Below, piece by piece: positions 1 through 8,457 of a stretch of DNA of 40,027 bases. This DNA comes from Planctomycetota bacterium (lineage in GTDB: Bacteria; Planctomycetota; PLA2; JAEUHO01). The notes below the pieces were generated by a model that did no database searches, was not told the origin of the DNA, and saw only the letters and a list, made by a program, of their open reading frames with translations. Every line of letters starts with the position of its first letter. Within the stretch, counting starts at the first letter, position 1. The position numbers and the translations under genes were made by a program. The stretch covers positions 1-40,027 of the forward strand of contig JANQJW010000029.1 of the NCBI GenBank assembly GCA_028281445.1, given 5' to 3'.

Positions 1-462
1 GAGCAGCTCAGGCGTGAAGTGCGCCTTGCGGATGTAGTCGTCCGCCCCCGCGTCGAGGAGCATCGACTCTGCGCTCTCCATCAGTTCGCCGGTCAGCACA
101 ATGACTGCGGTGTTCCACCGCTCGCCTTGCGCCCGGACATCTCTGCAGATGTCGAGTCCGTCAAAGCTTCTCCCGAGGTGCAGATCCAACACTACGAGGT
201 GAGGCTGGTTGCGATGAATCGCGTTCAGGGCAGCATGCACGTCGGCGGCACCGGTTACGTGATACGCCTCCGGCATGCTGTTGAGGACCTCCATCGTCAT
301 CTTGAGCACCGTGGGCTCGTCTTCGACGACGAGGATTCTCCCTTGGGTCGATTGCCTCGGGGGATGGCTCGGCGCGAGCGGCTCTGTTGCGCCGACACAT
401 CTTCTGTCGTAAGACACGTCTCCTTGGACCGCCTCGACTAGGCGTGCAGTGGCAGTACTCAT
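1..462 (-). CDS. Response regulator receiver-domain protein, C-terminus outside window
   Basis: This is a CheY-like receiver domain, read on the minus strand and open to the window edge, so the gene is partial and any output domain is unseen. The 154 visible residues start with about 40 residues that look unstructured. The receiver fold follows: the acidic pair in ILVVEDEP (residues 43-50), the phospho-acceptor Asp in VVLDLHLG, the conserved Thr in VLTGE and the conserved Lys in DDYIRK. All key residues for phosphorylation are present. The ATG at 462 is preceded by a GAAAGG ribosome site. No histidine kinase lies in the visible window, so the partner is unknown. The 40-residue leader is long for a receiver; a start further inside cannot be excluded. 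Confidence 0.85.
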   Translation of the reverse strand, partial: MSTATARLVEAVQGDVSYDRRCVGATEPLAPSHPPRQSTQGRILVVEDEPTVLKMTMEVLNSMPEAYHVTGAADVHAALNAIHRNQPHLVVLDLHLGRSFDGLDICRDVRAQGERWNTAVIVLTGELMESAESMLLDAGADDYIRKAHFTPELL

Positions 463-1096
463 CTCGTTGGCCTTTCGCCTGGCACGAACCACCATCATCC
501 TGAATCACCGCGTCTTCTCGCGGCAAGCACCTATCGAATCGCACTCAAGCGAGAGATGAGCCGGTATTTGTCGAAAGCCGTGCGACGAGGCGAAGGCAGC
601 GCGACGCCGTGCAGCTGAATCCGCGATGTTCAGCGAAAGCGAACACTCGCGTGAATCCCTCGTTCAGAACGCGGCGTTGCGGTCGCAATCTGCGACACGC
701 ACTCGCCTCTCGTGCGTTGGGCGGCTCGCGCTCCAGCACCGCGATGGCCTCGTCTGGAGGCGAACCGTTCCGTCACATTGACCACCGGCGAGTGACGCCC
801 GCGGCCCCAGATGCCTGGGGCCTGCGGCCCAAAAGTAGCGACCCGGCCGGGGGCGCCGGGGATCAGCGCGCCGCGCGCAGCCCCTCTCCACTGACCTCTG
901 CTCGTGCGCCTACTCCGTGGTTAGTTCTCCTACCCCGGCCCCGACGCCTACGGAGAAGGGGCGCATCACGCAGACCTCCTCGACTCCACGTACCAAGGGC
1001 AGATAAGGGAGTCCTGCCGTGCTGCGCCGGGTGGGGGTGCCCCCGAATCCGCCCTGGCGGCATGAAACTATGTAGAGCCACAGCCCGGACGCAGCC
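463..1096. other. Intergenic region without convincing gene
   Basis: About 630 bp lie between the divergent response regulator and sigma factor genes. Open frames here have arginine/proline-rich translations typical of chance frames in GC-rich DNA, and none has family features. The region must hold the promoters of both flanking genes, but I see no clear -35/-10 pair. The only structured element I see is the GC-rich hairpin at 803-822, listed separately. Confidence 0.5.
803..822. other. GC-rich perfect hairpin
   Basis: An 8-bp perfect inverted repeat (GGCCCCAG / CTGGGGCC) encloses a 4-nt loop. There is no T-run after it on either strand, so it is not a canonical intrinsic terminator. It could be a protein site or a chance structure. 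Confidence 0.3.
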
Positions 1097-3124
1097 ATGG
1101 ATCGCCGCCTCACTCCCGACGCCCTACTCAAGCACGCGGACTTCACACGACGCCTGGCGCGGCACCTGCTGCAGGATCCGTCCGACGCCGACGATGCGGC
1201 CCAGGAGACTTGGCGCGTCGCGATCGAGCGCCCCCCACGGCCGGAGGGCTCGGTCCGCGGCTGGCTTGCCACCGTCCTCCACAACACCATCCGGCAGTCG
1301 CGTCGCAGCAGGGCCCGCCGCGAGCGGCGCGAACGTCGCAGTGCTCGACAGGAGCGATCACCCTCCACCCTGGACTCTCTGGTCCGTGAGGAGACGCTGC
1401 AACGCGTGGTCAGCGCCGTACGTGCCCTGGCGGAACCGTATCGCACGACTGTCCTGATGCGCTACTACGAGGATCTCCCGCCACGCGTGATCGCCGTCCG
1501 CACGGGCGCGCCGGTGGAGACCGTCAAGAGCCGTCTCAAGCGCGCACGGATGCAACTGCGGAACCACCTGGAGGCGCAGGATCGCTCTTGGAAGCTTGCG
1601 CTCGCCCCGCTGGTTGGGGGCGAGGCGATCTCCGCGACGCGGCCTGTAGCGACGATTGGAGCAGCCGCGATGGGCGCAAAGCTGAAGACCGCGGCGGCGC
1701 TCCTGCTGATCGCGCTTCTCGGAGCAGCGACCTGGTACGTGATCGACGGCGGCCGGACTGCACCCGACACCGATCCGGGCTCCCGGTACGACGGCCTGCT
1801 CGCGGCCGCGCCGGACAACGCGGCCGTGCCCACGCTGCGCGTCAGGGGCCGGCCTCAGCCACCGCCTGAGGGCACGGCCCGTGCTGCGGCCGCGCGTGAC
1901 GCTCCGACCGTCCTGCCCGGCACTGACAAGTCACGTCAGGAGGGGGAGGGCAGCCGAGACGCGCCCGCACCGCGGCGCGTGGCTCGAGGCAGCGTGAAGG
2001 GCGTTGTCACCGTAGGCGGCCTACGCGCGTCGGCTGGCTCAGTGCAGGTTCACGCAGCCGGAGGACTCGAGCCCAGACAAGAGCCGGTCCAGATCGGCAA
2101 CGATGGCACGTTCCGCATCACGGATGCACCTGTGGGCACGCTGCACATGACGGTCCACGTCGAGGGCCTGCAGTCGCGTTCGATCACTGCGGCGATCAGC
2201 GAAGCGAAGGACGGCCGCGTGACGATCGCCTTCGGGACCGGTGTCATCTGGGGGATCGTGCACGACCAACTTGGGCGGCCCGCCGCGGGCGTGCACATAC
2301 GTATGAGCACGTTCCATCGAACGACGGCGGCCGGGCTCACGCCCTCAGCGGAGGGCGACGTATTCCGCATGACGGCGACGAGTGACGCAGGAGGTCGCTA
2401 CGAGTTCCGCGACCTGCCCTCCGGCACGTTCGCGTTCGTGGCGCAGGTAATCAGGGGCCAGGCTGCGCACCCGCGGAACATCCGCTCGCAGCAAGTCACC
2501 CTCAGGCCTGGAGAGACGCGACGCTTCGACATCGGGGGGCCGCACGAGGATCCGACATGGACGGGCTGCGTGCTGTACTCGGATGGTGCGCCCATGAGGC
2601 GAGCTGGGAACATCTTCCTTCGCAACACGGACGGTGAGCATCGCATGTACGTGAGGTTCGATTCCGAAGGACGCTTCAGCGAAGAGGTACCGGTCGGGAC
2701 CTACGATGTCGAACTCGTCATGATCGCGGATGGTAGTGCCTTCGTCGGTGCGCGGATCTTCAAGGCAGGGCAGCTGGAGGTCACGCCGCAGGGAGCGATC
2801 GACACCGTCGTGTTCCCGCTAGCGCGCATCGCGGGACGCGTCAGCAATCACAAGCCTCGCTCGGGACAGATCCTTACCGCCGCACGAAAGACGTCGGAGG
2901 CCCGCGCGACGCCGACGTCTGCGCGGGTGCACGACTTGTTCGCCCGGCGCGCGAGGCACATGGTCAGCGCCCGCGTCAAGGAGGACGGCTCCTTCGTGCT
3001 CGATGGCCTGATGCCCGGGACGTACACGGTCGCGGGCCACCCGCGCTCGACCCGCAACGAGCTGACGGTGGTAGTGCCCGAGGGCCGGGCGCTCGTTGAG
3101 CTCACGATCAGGCTGGCGAAGTAG
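1097..3124 (+). CDS. ECF sigma factor fused to membrane anchor and carboxypeptidase-regulatory-like exported region
   Basis: Residues 13-70 form sigma-70 region 2 (DDAAQETW) and residues 100-156 region 4, with the helix-turn-helix ending in TVKSRLKRARMQLR. A short linker containing ALAPLV leads to one hydrophobic segment at about 197-216. The remaining 450 residues contain repeated beta-sandwich units of carboxypeptidase-regulatory type, for example GSVKGVVTVGG near 293, VIWGIVHDQLGRPAAG near 380 and IAGRVSNHK near 576. Such units usually lie outside the cytoplasm. The predicted product is therefore a sigma factor tethered to the membrane with an exported sensor or ligand-binding part. The 675-residue length compares with about 190 for ordinary ECF sigmas. 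No separate anti-sigma gene is adjacent. The gene at 15028-17130 has the same plan. The ribosome site before the ATG is weak. Domain calls are confident; how the sigma is released is unknown. Confidence 0.88.
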   Translation: MDRRLTPDALLKHADFTRRLARHLLQDPSDADDAAQETWRVAIERPPRPEGSVRGWLATVLHNTIRQSRRSRARRERRERRSARQERSPSTLDSLVREETLQRVVSAVRALAEPYRTTVLMRYYEDLPPRVIAVRTGAPVETVKSRLKRARMQLRNHLEAQDRSWKLALAPLVGGEAISATRPVATIGAAAMGAKLKTAAALLLIALLGAATWYVIDGGRTAPDTDPGSRYDGLLAAAPDNAAVPTLRVRGRPQPPPEGTARAAAARDAPTVLPGTDKSRQEGEGSRDAPAPRRVARGSVKGVVTVGGLRASAGSVQVHAAGGLEPRQEPVQIGNDGTFRITDAPVGTLHMTVHVEGLQSRSITAAISEAKDGRVTIAFGTGVIWGIVHDQLGRPAAGVHIRMSTFHRTTAAGLTPSAEGDVFRMTATSDAGGRYEFRDLPSGTFAFVAQVIRGQAAHPRNIRSQQVTLRPGETRRFDIGGPHEDPTWTGCVLYSDGAPMRRAGNIFLRNTDGEHRMYVRFDSEGRFSEEVPVGTYDVELVMIADGSAFVGARIFKAGQLEVTPQGAIDTVVFPLARIAGRVSNHKPRSGQILTAARKTSEARATPTSARVHDLFARRARHMVSARVKEDGSFVLDGLMPGTYTVAGHPRSTRNELTVVVPEGRALVELTIRLAK

Positions 3125-5337
3125 GGCGAGTCGGCGCAACCTGCGGGAACCACAGTCATGATCCGTCTCGATGCGGATCCGGCAAGGCAATTGCGCTTCG
3201 CCCGGCGCTCCTCCTCGAGGTTCTCACTTCGGCGGCTTCCGACCGTGCACGAGTCCAGCGCCAACGCACGACTGAGACTTCCCCCCTCAGCGATGAACGA
3301 CTGCTCGCCCGCGCCTGCGAAGAGACGGTACGTCACCCCGACCATCGCGTAGCGCCAGTGGATGACCTTCCGTGCCGGCGTGTCCTCGAGCACGCGCACG
3401 TGCGCGTAGTACTGGTTCTTGTCCGACATGTGCTCGCACAAGCCGTGGTCGTCACCCCACTCCATGCTCTGGTCGTGTGTCCAGATCGTGTCGTTGCAGA
3501 TCCAGGCGGGCGCCCCGGTCATGCCCTTCCAGAAGAGGACGCGCGTGGGCAACAGGTCGTAGGTGACCATGACGTCGTCGAACCCGCTGTCGTGGAACAG
3601 CTGGTTCCAGAGGGCGTGGTAGTCAACCGTCTGCTGCGAGCACGAGAAGGTCGTTCCGCCGAAGGTCGGCAGCGCGCGCCGGGGCAGCGTCGGTGCGCCG
3701 CCCGCCCCCGCGCGGTTGGCCGCCATCATGATCTCGGCCGACGTCAGCGGGCGGTTGTACGGGCGCACCTCGTCGATCAAGCCCTCGTGGCCGAATATGC
3801 TGCGCGCAAACGCCACGTCGTGCATCTCCGAGCCCGCCACCGGCCACGCCGGCTCGCGGTTGCGGCCGATCACGAAGTCGCGCGCAACGGCCGCGTTGAG
3901 GTCGCACGTTGTCGGGACGTCCCCGACCTCGGCGCCGTTGGCGTAGATGCGCAGCTCGTTGTCGCCTGCGTCGTAGACGCCGACGATGTGATGCCACTGG
4001 TGCGGTGCCAGCGGTTGGCCCGTGGCCGCGGACCAGGTGCCGCCAAAGTTGCCCATTACGTTGGGTTGGCCCAACGCGTCGATCGCGAGCAGGTAGCCCA
4101 GGCCGCCGACCGTGACCGGGTTGTTCGTGATCGGAAGGCCCGTGATCGGGTCGACCATGTTGTAGGTGCCGATGCCGCCTTCCACCGTATCCGGCGAATA
4201 CGCATGATTGCCGTTGGGGCTCGCCTGGCCCGCGATCTGCACCGTGCCGAAGGGACGTGCCGCCATCTGCACCCAGGCCTCCAGCGTGAAGGAACCCGTC
4301 GGCGCCGGTGCGTTCGCCGCCGGATAGCCGACCTCCGTGGTGTAGCCGTCAAACGCCAGCGCGCTGCCGGAGATGCCGGGCACCCAGTTCGGGAAGCGCC
4401 CGTTCACGGCCGCGGCGTTGCTCGAGACGGAGTCACGCGTCGTCCGGGACGTGCCGCCCTCGTCGAGGCGGAAGCCGAGCGCGGGATTGCCGACCGGATG
4501 TGCGGTGATCGGACGCGGACTGGCGCCGCCTGCCGGCAAGCCGCGCGTGATGGGGGTGGTGCTTCCGACCGTCACGCCGGCGGCCGCCAGCGTCAGCTCC
4601 TGACGCGTGTTGTGCGTCGTGGCGGCAGCTTGTTCCAGGGTGTTCGCGCTGCAGTGGACGAGGCGCGTGATCGTCGCGTTGGGTCGGATCGTGAAGAGCT
4701 CGTGCACGGTGCCGGTCTGCGTCGGGTTGCACGGGTCGGGTACGTAGCGCCAGTGGACGACGATCTCGTTCGCGGTGTTGCGGAGGATGCGGGCCCAGCT
4801 GTAGCGGTTGATGTGGTCAGGGCGCTCGGCCGTCCCGTCGCCCGTACGCGGAACCAGCAGCGGCACCGGGAAGCGCGTGCCCGCCGTCGTCACCCAGACC
4901 GGACTGAAGCTCGTGCGACGACCGAACTCGAGGCGCCCGAGGCCCGGGAGGTTCACGACGACGTCCGCGAACGAGCCCGAGTTGGGATGCATGGCGATCG
5001 CGCGGGGGTCCATCACGAGGTCCGTTGCCGCAAGTCGCGTGTGGAAGGCCACGAACAGGGCAAGGAATGCAGGATCCGCGCCTGCCTGGCGCGCATCGTG
5101 GCAACTGTAGTTGTAGGTCTGGCTGACGGGCGGGTTGAGCGGCGGCTCTTCGGCGTTGAGACATGCGCCCTGCGTTGCGTTCGTCGGATGCTGCGTCGGG
5201 TTGGTGTTGCCGCCGTTGTTGCCGCCCTGGCCCTGATTGCCGGTGTTGTTGTCGCCTGTCCCACAGCCCAGGAGACCGAGCGTCAGGCAGGCGAGAAGGA
5301 CGATCAGAAAGGCGCAGGCAGTCGTCGAACGAGGCAT
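2848..5337 (-). CDS. LamG-domain lipoprotein, probably 3'-truncated and read through
   Basis: The protein begins with a lipoprotein signal ending in LLGC (Cys25), which fixes the ATG at 5337, and continues with an Asn/Gly-rich linker. A concanavalin-A-like LamG domain occupies about 288-535 (SFTLEAWV, HQWHHIVGVYD, GLIDEVRPYNRPL). Two related segments flank it, each with an HWRY motif (195-198 and 660-663). After the first HWRY the chain continues with a strand-rich stretch (ELFTIRPNATITRL). After the second, similarity stops at about residue 670 (position 3330). The last 160 residues are Arg/Ser-rich, and from 3124 down to 2848 they are antisense to the sigma factor gene. I read this as loss of the true 3' end followed by chance read-through. 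No alternative frame restores the missing part. It is probably a surface carbohydrate-binding or glycan-related lipoprotein; the exact activity is unknown. Confidence 0.72.
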   Translation of the reverse strand: MPRSTTACAFLIVLLACLTLGLLGCGTGDNNTGNQGQGGNNGGNTNPTQHPTNATQGACLNAEEPPLNPPVSQTYNYSCHDARQAGADPAFLALFVAFHTRLAATDLVMDPRAIAMHPNSGSFADVVVNLPGLGRLEFGRRTSFSPVWVTTAGTRFPVPLLVPRTGDGTAERPDHINRYSWARILRNTANEIVVHWRYVPDPCNPTQTGTVHELFTIRPNATITRLVHCSANTLEQAAATTHNTRQELTLAAAGVTVGSTTPITRGLPAGGASPRPITAHPVGNPALGFRLDEGGTSRTTRDSVSSNAAAVNGRFPNWVPGISGSALAFDGYTTEVGYPAANAPAPTGSFTLEAWVQMAARPFGTVQIAGQASPNGNHAYSPDTVEGGIGTYNMVDPITGLPITNNPVTVGGLGYLLAIDALGQPNVMGNFGGTWSAATGQPLAPHQWHHIVGVYDAGDNELRIYANGAEVGDVPTTCDLNAAVARDFVIGRNREPAWPVAGSEMHDVAFARSIFGHEGLIDEVRPYNRPLTSAEIMMAANRAGAGGAPTLPRRALPTFGGTTFSCSQQTVDYHALWNQLFHDSGFDDVMVTYDLLPTRVLFWKGMTGAPAWICNDTIWTHDQSMEWGDDHGLCEHMSDKNQYYAHVRVLEDTPARKVIHWRYAMVGVTYRLFAGAGEQSFIAEGGSLSRALALDSCTVGSRRSENLEEERRAKRNCLAGSASRRIMTVVPAGCADSPYFASLIVSSTSARPSGTTTVSSLRVERGWPATVYVPGIRPSSTKEPSSLTRALTMCLARRANKSCTRADVGVARASDVFRAAVRICPERGL

Positions 5338-5488
5338 CGAAACACTCCTAGGGCCCTGTCCACTGGGCCTCACCAGCAATGGCGCCGTCCAGGACGGATT
5401 CATCGGATTCCGGGAATTCTCCGACAACCCGGGGCCGGATGACGCACTCCTCCCTGAGGCCGCACGAAGCGGCCGTGGAGCCGCCGCC

Positions 5489-5965
5489 ATGATGACCACC
5501 GAAGCCGCACGCGCCCTGCCGGCGACGCCGGGCTACCTCGAGCAACTCGACCCCACCCTGGCGGTGATCGCGGACAAGCTGGAGTGCGCCTTCGACGACC
5601 TCGCGGGGCGTCGTTCTTCCGACCCCGGCAGCGAGGGCAAGCGCCGCGTCGTCCGGGCGCTGCAGCGCGTCAGCACCTACGTGCGGACGATCGAACGGCT
5701 CGGCGGCCGGATCGAGGCCTTCCTGCCCGTTCGCGTCGCGTTCCAAGTCCATGACGACAACCCGGCCCGCCTCGTGTGGGAGCATGGACCGAGCACCCAG
5801 ATCGTCATGGAGTCCTGGGAGCGGGACGGCGAGGACTGGATGCGCGTGCTCGCCCGCGATCTGGACCGCCTCGACTACCGGCGCACGGACACCTGCAACC
5901 GGCGCCGGTTGAGCACGAGCGCGCCCACGACCAACGCCAGGACCCCGGCCGCACTCAACCCGTAG
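5489..5965 (+). CDS. Hypothetical protein, 158 residues
   Basis: I do not recognise a family. The translation from the ATG at 5489 has balanced, protein-like composition with alternating helical stretches (LEQLDPTLAVIADKLE, then KRRVVRALQRVSTYVRTIERLG) and a later strand-like stretch (RVAFQVHDD). There is no signal peptide or membrane segment. It is divergent from the LamG lipoprotein, and its last 91 bases overlap the kinase gene tail-to-tail. The tail after RRTDTC looks like low-quality sequence imposed by that antisense overlap. The ribosome site (GTGGAG) is weak, and ATG 5492 is an equally possible start. Confidence 0.5.
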   Translation: MMTTEAARALPATPGYLEQLDPTLAVIADKLECAFDDLAGRRSSDPGSEGKRRVVRALQRVSTYVRTIERLGGRIEAFLPVRVAFQVHDDNPARLVWEHGPSTQIVMESWERDGEDWMRVLARDLDRLDYRRTDTCNRRRLSTSAPTTNARTPAALNP

Positions 5966-7740
5966 AGGATGAAGGCACCGCGCAGGTTGCGGTCGACCTT
6001 GGCGATGTCGCGGTCGAGCCTGCTCGTGATCTCCAGCGCGCCGCGGACGTCGCCCTCCTTCCAGTCCGTCTTGGGACTCTGCGGGTGCTCGTTGTGGCAC
6101 TGGATGCAGCTCGCCTTCATGACGCGCGCGGACGCACACCGGATCACCGAGTGGTCCTTCCATGTCGTGAACTCGAGCACCGGCTTGTCCGGGTTCGCAG
6201 AGAGCCGCGTGAGGGCGGACTCCTCGAACGCATCGCGCGGACCCGCATCCTCTCGCCACGGGAAGGGGTGGTTCGAGTACAGGCGGAACTGTGCGCCTGA
6301 GGGATCCTCCTTGGAGATGCGCTCGCACAGGTCGATCGTCAATCGCGCGGGAAGCGGCAACTTGCCCGGCACCGTGTCCGGACGTCCGCTCGCGTCGATC
6401 AACGAGGGATCCACGCGATCCACCGCGTCGGCATACGCGTCGTTGAACGTCTCGATCATGGCTAGCTTGAGGCCCGCCTCGCTGGCGGCGCGCTCTTCCA
6501 TGACCGTGCGGGAGAGCCGCGAGAGGTACATGAGGCCCGCCACGGAACCTACGGTGACGCCGATCAAGAGACTCGCGGCGAGTGGATTGCGCACGCACCA
6601 GCGACGCAGCCGCTCGAACCGTGAAATCGGGCGCGCGCAAATCGGCTCGCGCCGCGCGAAGCGTGCCAGGTCGTCGGCGAAGTCCGCGGCACTTGCGTAG
6701 CGCTGCGCGGGCAGCTTCTCCATGGCCTTGAGCGTGATCGTCTCGAGGTCCTTCGGGATCGATTCGTTGAGCCGGCGCGGCGGCCGCGGGTCGTCTTCGA
6801 GCACCTGGATCAGGTGCATCTTGCGCCGGCCTTGGAAGGGACGCTCGCCGGTCAGGACCTCGTAGAGGATGACGCCGAGCGAGTACACGTCGCTTTTCGC
6901 GTCGACCTTGTGCGACTCGCCGCGTGCCTGCTCGGGAGACATGTAGGCCGGCGTGCCCATCACCTCGCCGTGTGGTGTTGCCGTGAGGTCCGTCGTTTCC
7001 TGCTTGGCGAGGCCGAAGTCGGCCAGGTGCGGCGCGTCCGCGTCGTCGATCAGGACATTGGACGGCTTGACGTCCCGGTGGACGACGCCGCGCTCGTGCG
7101 CGTAGTCAAGCGCCCGCGCCACGCTCTCGATCAACGCTGCGGCAGCGTCCGGCGCAAGCGAGCCGTCGCGCTGGATGCGTTGCTCCAGCGTTTCGCCTTC
7201 GACCAGCTCTTCGACCAGGAAGTGCACGCCGCGCTCGTCGCGCGCGACTTCGAAGACGGACACGATGCCGGGGTGGGCGAGCTTGGCAGCGCTGCGTGCT
7301 TCCTTGAGGAAGCGATCTTCTTCCTCGGAGCCCGAAGGATAGGCGTGGCGCTGCACCTTCACCGCGACCTCGCGATCCAGCTCCACGTCGCGCGCGCGGA
7401 AGACGTGGCCGAAGGAGCCGCTGCCAAGCGACGCCAGCAGCTCGAAGCGGCCGAGGCGATAGGGCTCTTCCGCCAGGCTCTTGGCGATGCGCCGGCCCGG
7501 ATCGACGTCGAAGGGAACGCGCGGCGCGGGGGCGGCCTCTGCGTCTTGCGGGGGTTTCAGCGTCCGGAGTTCGGAGACCAGCTCGTCGTCATCGCTCTCG
7601 GGGTCGAGTACGGCGAGCGCGCCCTGGCAGCGCTGGCAGTCGTCGATGTGCTTGTCCGTCGCGTCGAACGTGTTCGTCGTGAGAAGCCCGCGGGTGAAGT
7701 CGATCAACGTCTCCCGGTCGGGGCACGTGTCGGTAGTCAT
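5875..7740 (-). CDS. Ser/Thr kinase with N-terminal zinc-finger-like segment and C-terminal haem-type (CxxCH) exported domain
   Basis: The 621-residue protein starts at ATG 7740, which follows a GGGAAGG ribosome site 13 bases after the sigma gene. Residues 6-38 carry an H-x3-C-x2-C motif (His31, Cys35, Cys38), as in zinc anti-sigma (ZAS-like) domains. A complete Hanks kinase spans about 98-360: glycine loop GSGSFG, Lys128, Glu147, HRDVKPSN 221-228, DFG 241-243 and SPE 268-270. Two membrane segments (about 388-406 and 589-610) enclose an exported domain with CIQCH (Cys545, Cys548, His549). This layout resembles DUF3365/Tll0287-like c-type haem sensors. I infer that a redox, gas or ligand signal outside the membrane controls the kinase, and that the N-terminus may hold the cognate sigma factor. 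Kinase and CxxCH are seen directly; zinc and haem binding are inferred. Confidence 0.9.
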   Translation of the reverse strand: MTTDTCPDRETLIDFTRGLLTTNTFDATDKHIDDCQRCQGALAVLDPESDDDELVSELRTLKPPQDAEAAPAPRVPFDVDPGRRIAKSLAEEPYRLGRFELLASLGSGSFGHVFRARDVELDREVAVKVQRHAYPSGSEEEDRFLKEARSAAKLAHPGIVSVFEVARDERGVHFLVEELVEGETLEQRIQRDGSLAPDAAAALIESVARALDYAHERGVVHRDVKPSNVLIDDADAPHLADFGLAKQETTDLTATPHGEVMGTPAYMSPEQARGESHKVDAKSDVYSLGVILYEVLTGERPFQGRRKMHLIQVLEDDPRPPRRLNESIPKDLETITLKAMEKLPAQRYASAADFADDLARFARREPICARPISRFERLRRWCVRNPLAASLLIGVTVGSVAGLMYLSRLSRTVMEERAASEAGLKLAMIETFNDAYADAVDRVDPSLIDASGRPDTVPGKLPLPARLTIDLCERISKEDPSGAQFRLYSNHPFPWREDAGPRDAFEESALTRLSANPDKPVLEFTTWKDHSVIRCASARVMKASCIQCHNEHPQSPKTDWKEGDVRGALEITSRLDRDIAKVDRNLRGAFILYGLSAAGVLALVVGALVLNRRRLQVSVRR

Positions 7741-7753
7741 CTCGCCTTCCCTT

Positions 7754-8374
7754 CTAGTTCTCGATGTCGCCGAGCTCACGCCGAAGGCGCTGCAACACGC
7801 GCGACTTCGCAACCCGTACCGCGCCGGCCGACATGCCGAGCTCGTCGGCGACGTCCTTCGGCGCGCTGCCGTCCACGGCGGTTCGCCAGAACGCCTGCCA
7901 GGTCTGCTCCTTGACCTGCGGCTTCACCGCGGCGAGCGCGCGTCCGACCAGCGCGCGCACCTCGGACTCGCGAACGTCGACGTCGTCCGTGTCGTCGATC
8001 GTCGGCGCGGGCGTCTGCTCGATGCGCCGATGGGCGGTGCTGCCGTGCGTGAGCCTGGGCCGGCGTGCGCCGCGGCGGTAGTGATCGCGGATCTTGTTGC
8101 GCGTGACGGCGACGAGCCAGCCGCGGAACGTGTCCGACGGACGTGTCTTGCGGAACCCGTCGATGTTCTCGGCGACCGCCTTGAAGACCTGCTGGTAGAC
8201 GTCGAGCGCGTCCTCGGCGTTGCCCAGCCGCCGCCGGCAGATGGCGTGGACGAAGGGCCCGTAGAGCCCGACCAGCCTGTTCCACGAGCCCGAATCCAGG
8301 CGCCGCACGCCCGCAAGCAGGCTGCGGGACGTCGAGGTGGCGCCCGAGGAGGCTGTGTTCGTCTGCTCGCTCAT
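7754..8374 (-). CDS. ECF-type RNA polymerase sigma factor, cognate to the downstream kinase
   Basis: The product is about 206 residues. Region 2 includes EDALDVYQQVFKAV and the promoter-melting helix GWLVAVTRNKIRDHYRR. Region 4 includes the helix-turn-helix DVADELGMSAGAVRVAKSRVLQRLRREL. There is no membrane segment, unlike the fused sigma factors elsewhere in the window. The gene lies 13 bases before the kinase on the same strand, so the two are almost certainly one operon, a pairing known in planctomycetes. I chose ATG 8374, which has GGAG about 14 bases upstream; ATG 8404 is in frame and possible. The start faces the divergent gene at 8458 across a short shared promoter region. Confidence 0.88.
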   Translation of the reverse strand: MSEQTNTASSGATSTSRSLLAGVRRLDSGSWNRLVGLYGPFVHAICRRRLGNAEDALDVYQQVFKAVAENIDGFRKTRPSDTFRGWLVAVTRNKIRDHYRRGARRPRLTHGSTAHRRIEQTPAPTIDDTDDVDVRESEVRALVGRALAAVKPQVKEQTWQAFWRTAVDGSAPKDVADELGMSAGAVRVAKSRVLQRLRRELGDIEN

Positions 8375-8457
8375 CTGGTCGTGTAACGCTCCGGCGTTTT
8401 CCATCGTAGAGGCCGCCGCGCCCCTGCGCAGGAGGCCGAACCACGCGGAGACCTGCC

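Noticed and set aside
3125..3340. Possible frameshift that would restore the end of the LamG lipoprotein
   Set aside because: I read the other two minus-strand frames after the second HWRY motif and neither continues the family-like sequence, so loss of sequence is more likely than a frameshift.
3358..5442. Long plus-strand open frame opposite the LamG lipoprotein
   Set aside because: The translation is Arg/Val/Ala-rich without family motifs, while the opposite strand encodes a signal peptide and a clear LamG domain.
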